Of a stretch of DNA of 5,883 nt, positions 5,665 through 5,883 are shown in pieces (positions within the stretch are counted from its first letter, which is position 1; every line of letters begins with the position of its first letter). The stretch covers positions 1 to 5,883 of the forward strand of contig JANWVS010000154.1 in assembly GCA_025056835.1 (NCBI GenBank), in the 5' to 3' direction. Below the pieces are notes generated by a model. It saw only the letters and a program-made list of their open reading frames with translations. It searched no databases and was not told where the DNA came from. The position numbers and the translations under genes are program-made. The stretch is from Gemmataceae bacterium. GTDB lineage: Bacteria; Planctomycetota; Planctomycetia; Gemmatales; Gemmataceae.

Positions 5665-5883
5665 ATGCAAACGCTTTCGATTCTCGTACCCTTGCTGTTC
5701 CCAGGCGCGATGTTGGCACAAGCCGACGTCGGCCGGAGCGGCACTGATGCGCGGCGAATGCTCTATACGTATTTACTCGCCGAGGCTCAGAAGCACTTTG
5801 ACGCTCGTCGCGATGCCGTTGCGAAATTGCAAACGCCGGCTGAAATCAAGAAGCGACAAGAACAACTGAAGGCCAGATTTCTC
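5665..5883 (+). CDS. N-terminus of an exported protein, probably alpha/beta-hydrolase (acetylxylan-esterase-like), 3'-truncated
   Basis: The frame opens with ATG at 5665 and stays open for 73 codons to the window edge. An in-frame TGA at 5653-5655 means no longer start is possible. Residues 1-20 look like a Sec signal peptide (MQTLSILVPLLFPGAMLAQA) with a plausible cut after AQA. The mature start contains MLYTYLLAEAQKHFDARRDA and then TPAEIKKRQEQLKARFL. From memory of the family, this pattern of an aromatic-rich helix, KHFDARR and a charged helix precedes the catalytic domain in planctomycete alpha/beta-hydrolases annotated as acetylxylan esterase or dienelactone-hydrolase-like. The catalytic triad would lie outside the window, so function is tentative. 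There is no strong ribosome binding site; GAG at 5654-5656 is the nearest candidate. Confidence 0.8.
   Translation, partial: MQTLSILVPLLFPGAMLAQADVGRSGTDARRMLYTYLLAEAQKHFDARRDAVAKLQTPAEIKKRQEQLKARFL

Noticed and set aside
1..5883. CRISPR array, insertion sequence or prophage genes
   Set aside because: I saw no regularly spaced direct repeats, no transposase or integrase motifs, and no phage structural genes in the window.

Overview
The window looks like chromosomal DNA from a planctomycete, probably a Pirellulales-type relative. This is an inference from the GC-rich sequence, a secreted-type Gfo/Idh/MocA oxidoreductase, a VIT-VWA protein with a C-terminal module I associate with planctomycetes, and the start of an exported alpha/beta-hydrolase whose N-terminus resembles planctomycete acetylxylan-esterase-like proteins. 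No sequence here fixes the species.

Layout, left to right. (1) Positions 1-1400, plus strand: the 3' part of a Gfo/Idh/MocA oxidoreductase gene, entering from outside the window in what looks like the end of an export signal. (2) Positions 1401-1596: a 196-base gap with two perfect inverted repeats. (3) Positions 1597-4047, plus strand: a complete 816-residue exported VIT-VWA protein with an intact metal-binding (MIDAS) site. (4) Positions 4067-4242: two intrinsic terminators facing each other, one ending the VIT-VWA transcript and one ending leftward transcription. (5) Positions 4243-4495: no gene recognised. (6) Positions 4496-4569, minus strand: tRNA-Val(CAC). (7) Positions 4725-5042, minus strand: a TatA-type twin-arginine translocase subunit with a clear ribosome binding site and a good sigma70-like promoter. 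(8) Positions 5132-5664: a 533-base divergent intergenic region with an imperfect palindrome and an inverted repeat. (9) Positions 5665-5883, plus strand: the first 73 codons of an exported protein that runs off the window.

How the parts relate. tatA and tRNA-Val run leftward and converge on the VIT-VWA gene, which explains the facing terminators. tatA and the last gene are divergent. The oxidoreductase, VIT-VWA protein and last protein all appear to be exported. If the oxidoreductase has a true twin-arginine leader (its twin arginines would lie outside the window), it would be a Tat substrate, but TatA serves the whole cell and nothing shows a dedicated link. I found no convincing new multi-gene system. 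The least explained parts are the C-terminal module of the VIT-VWA protein, the minus-strand hairpin with a possible promoter of its own at 4176-4280, and the unassigned DNA at 4243-4495.
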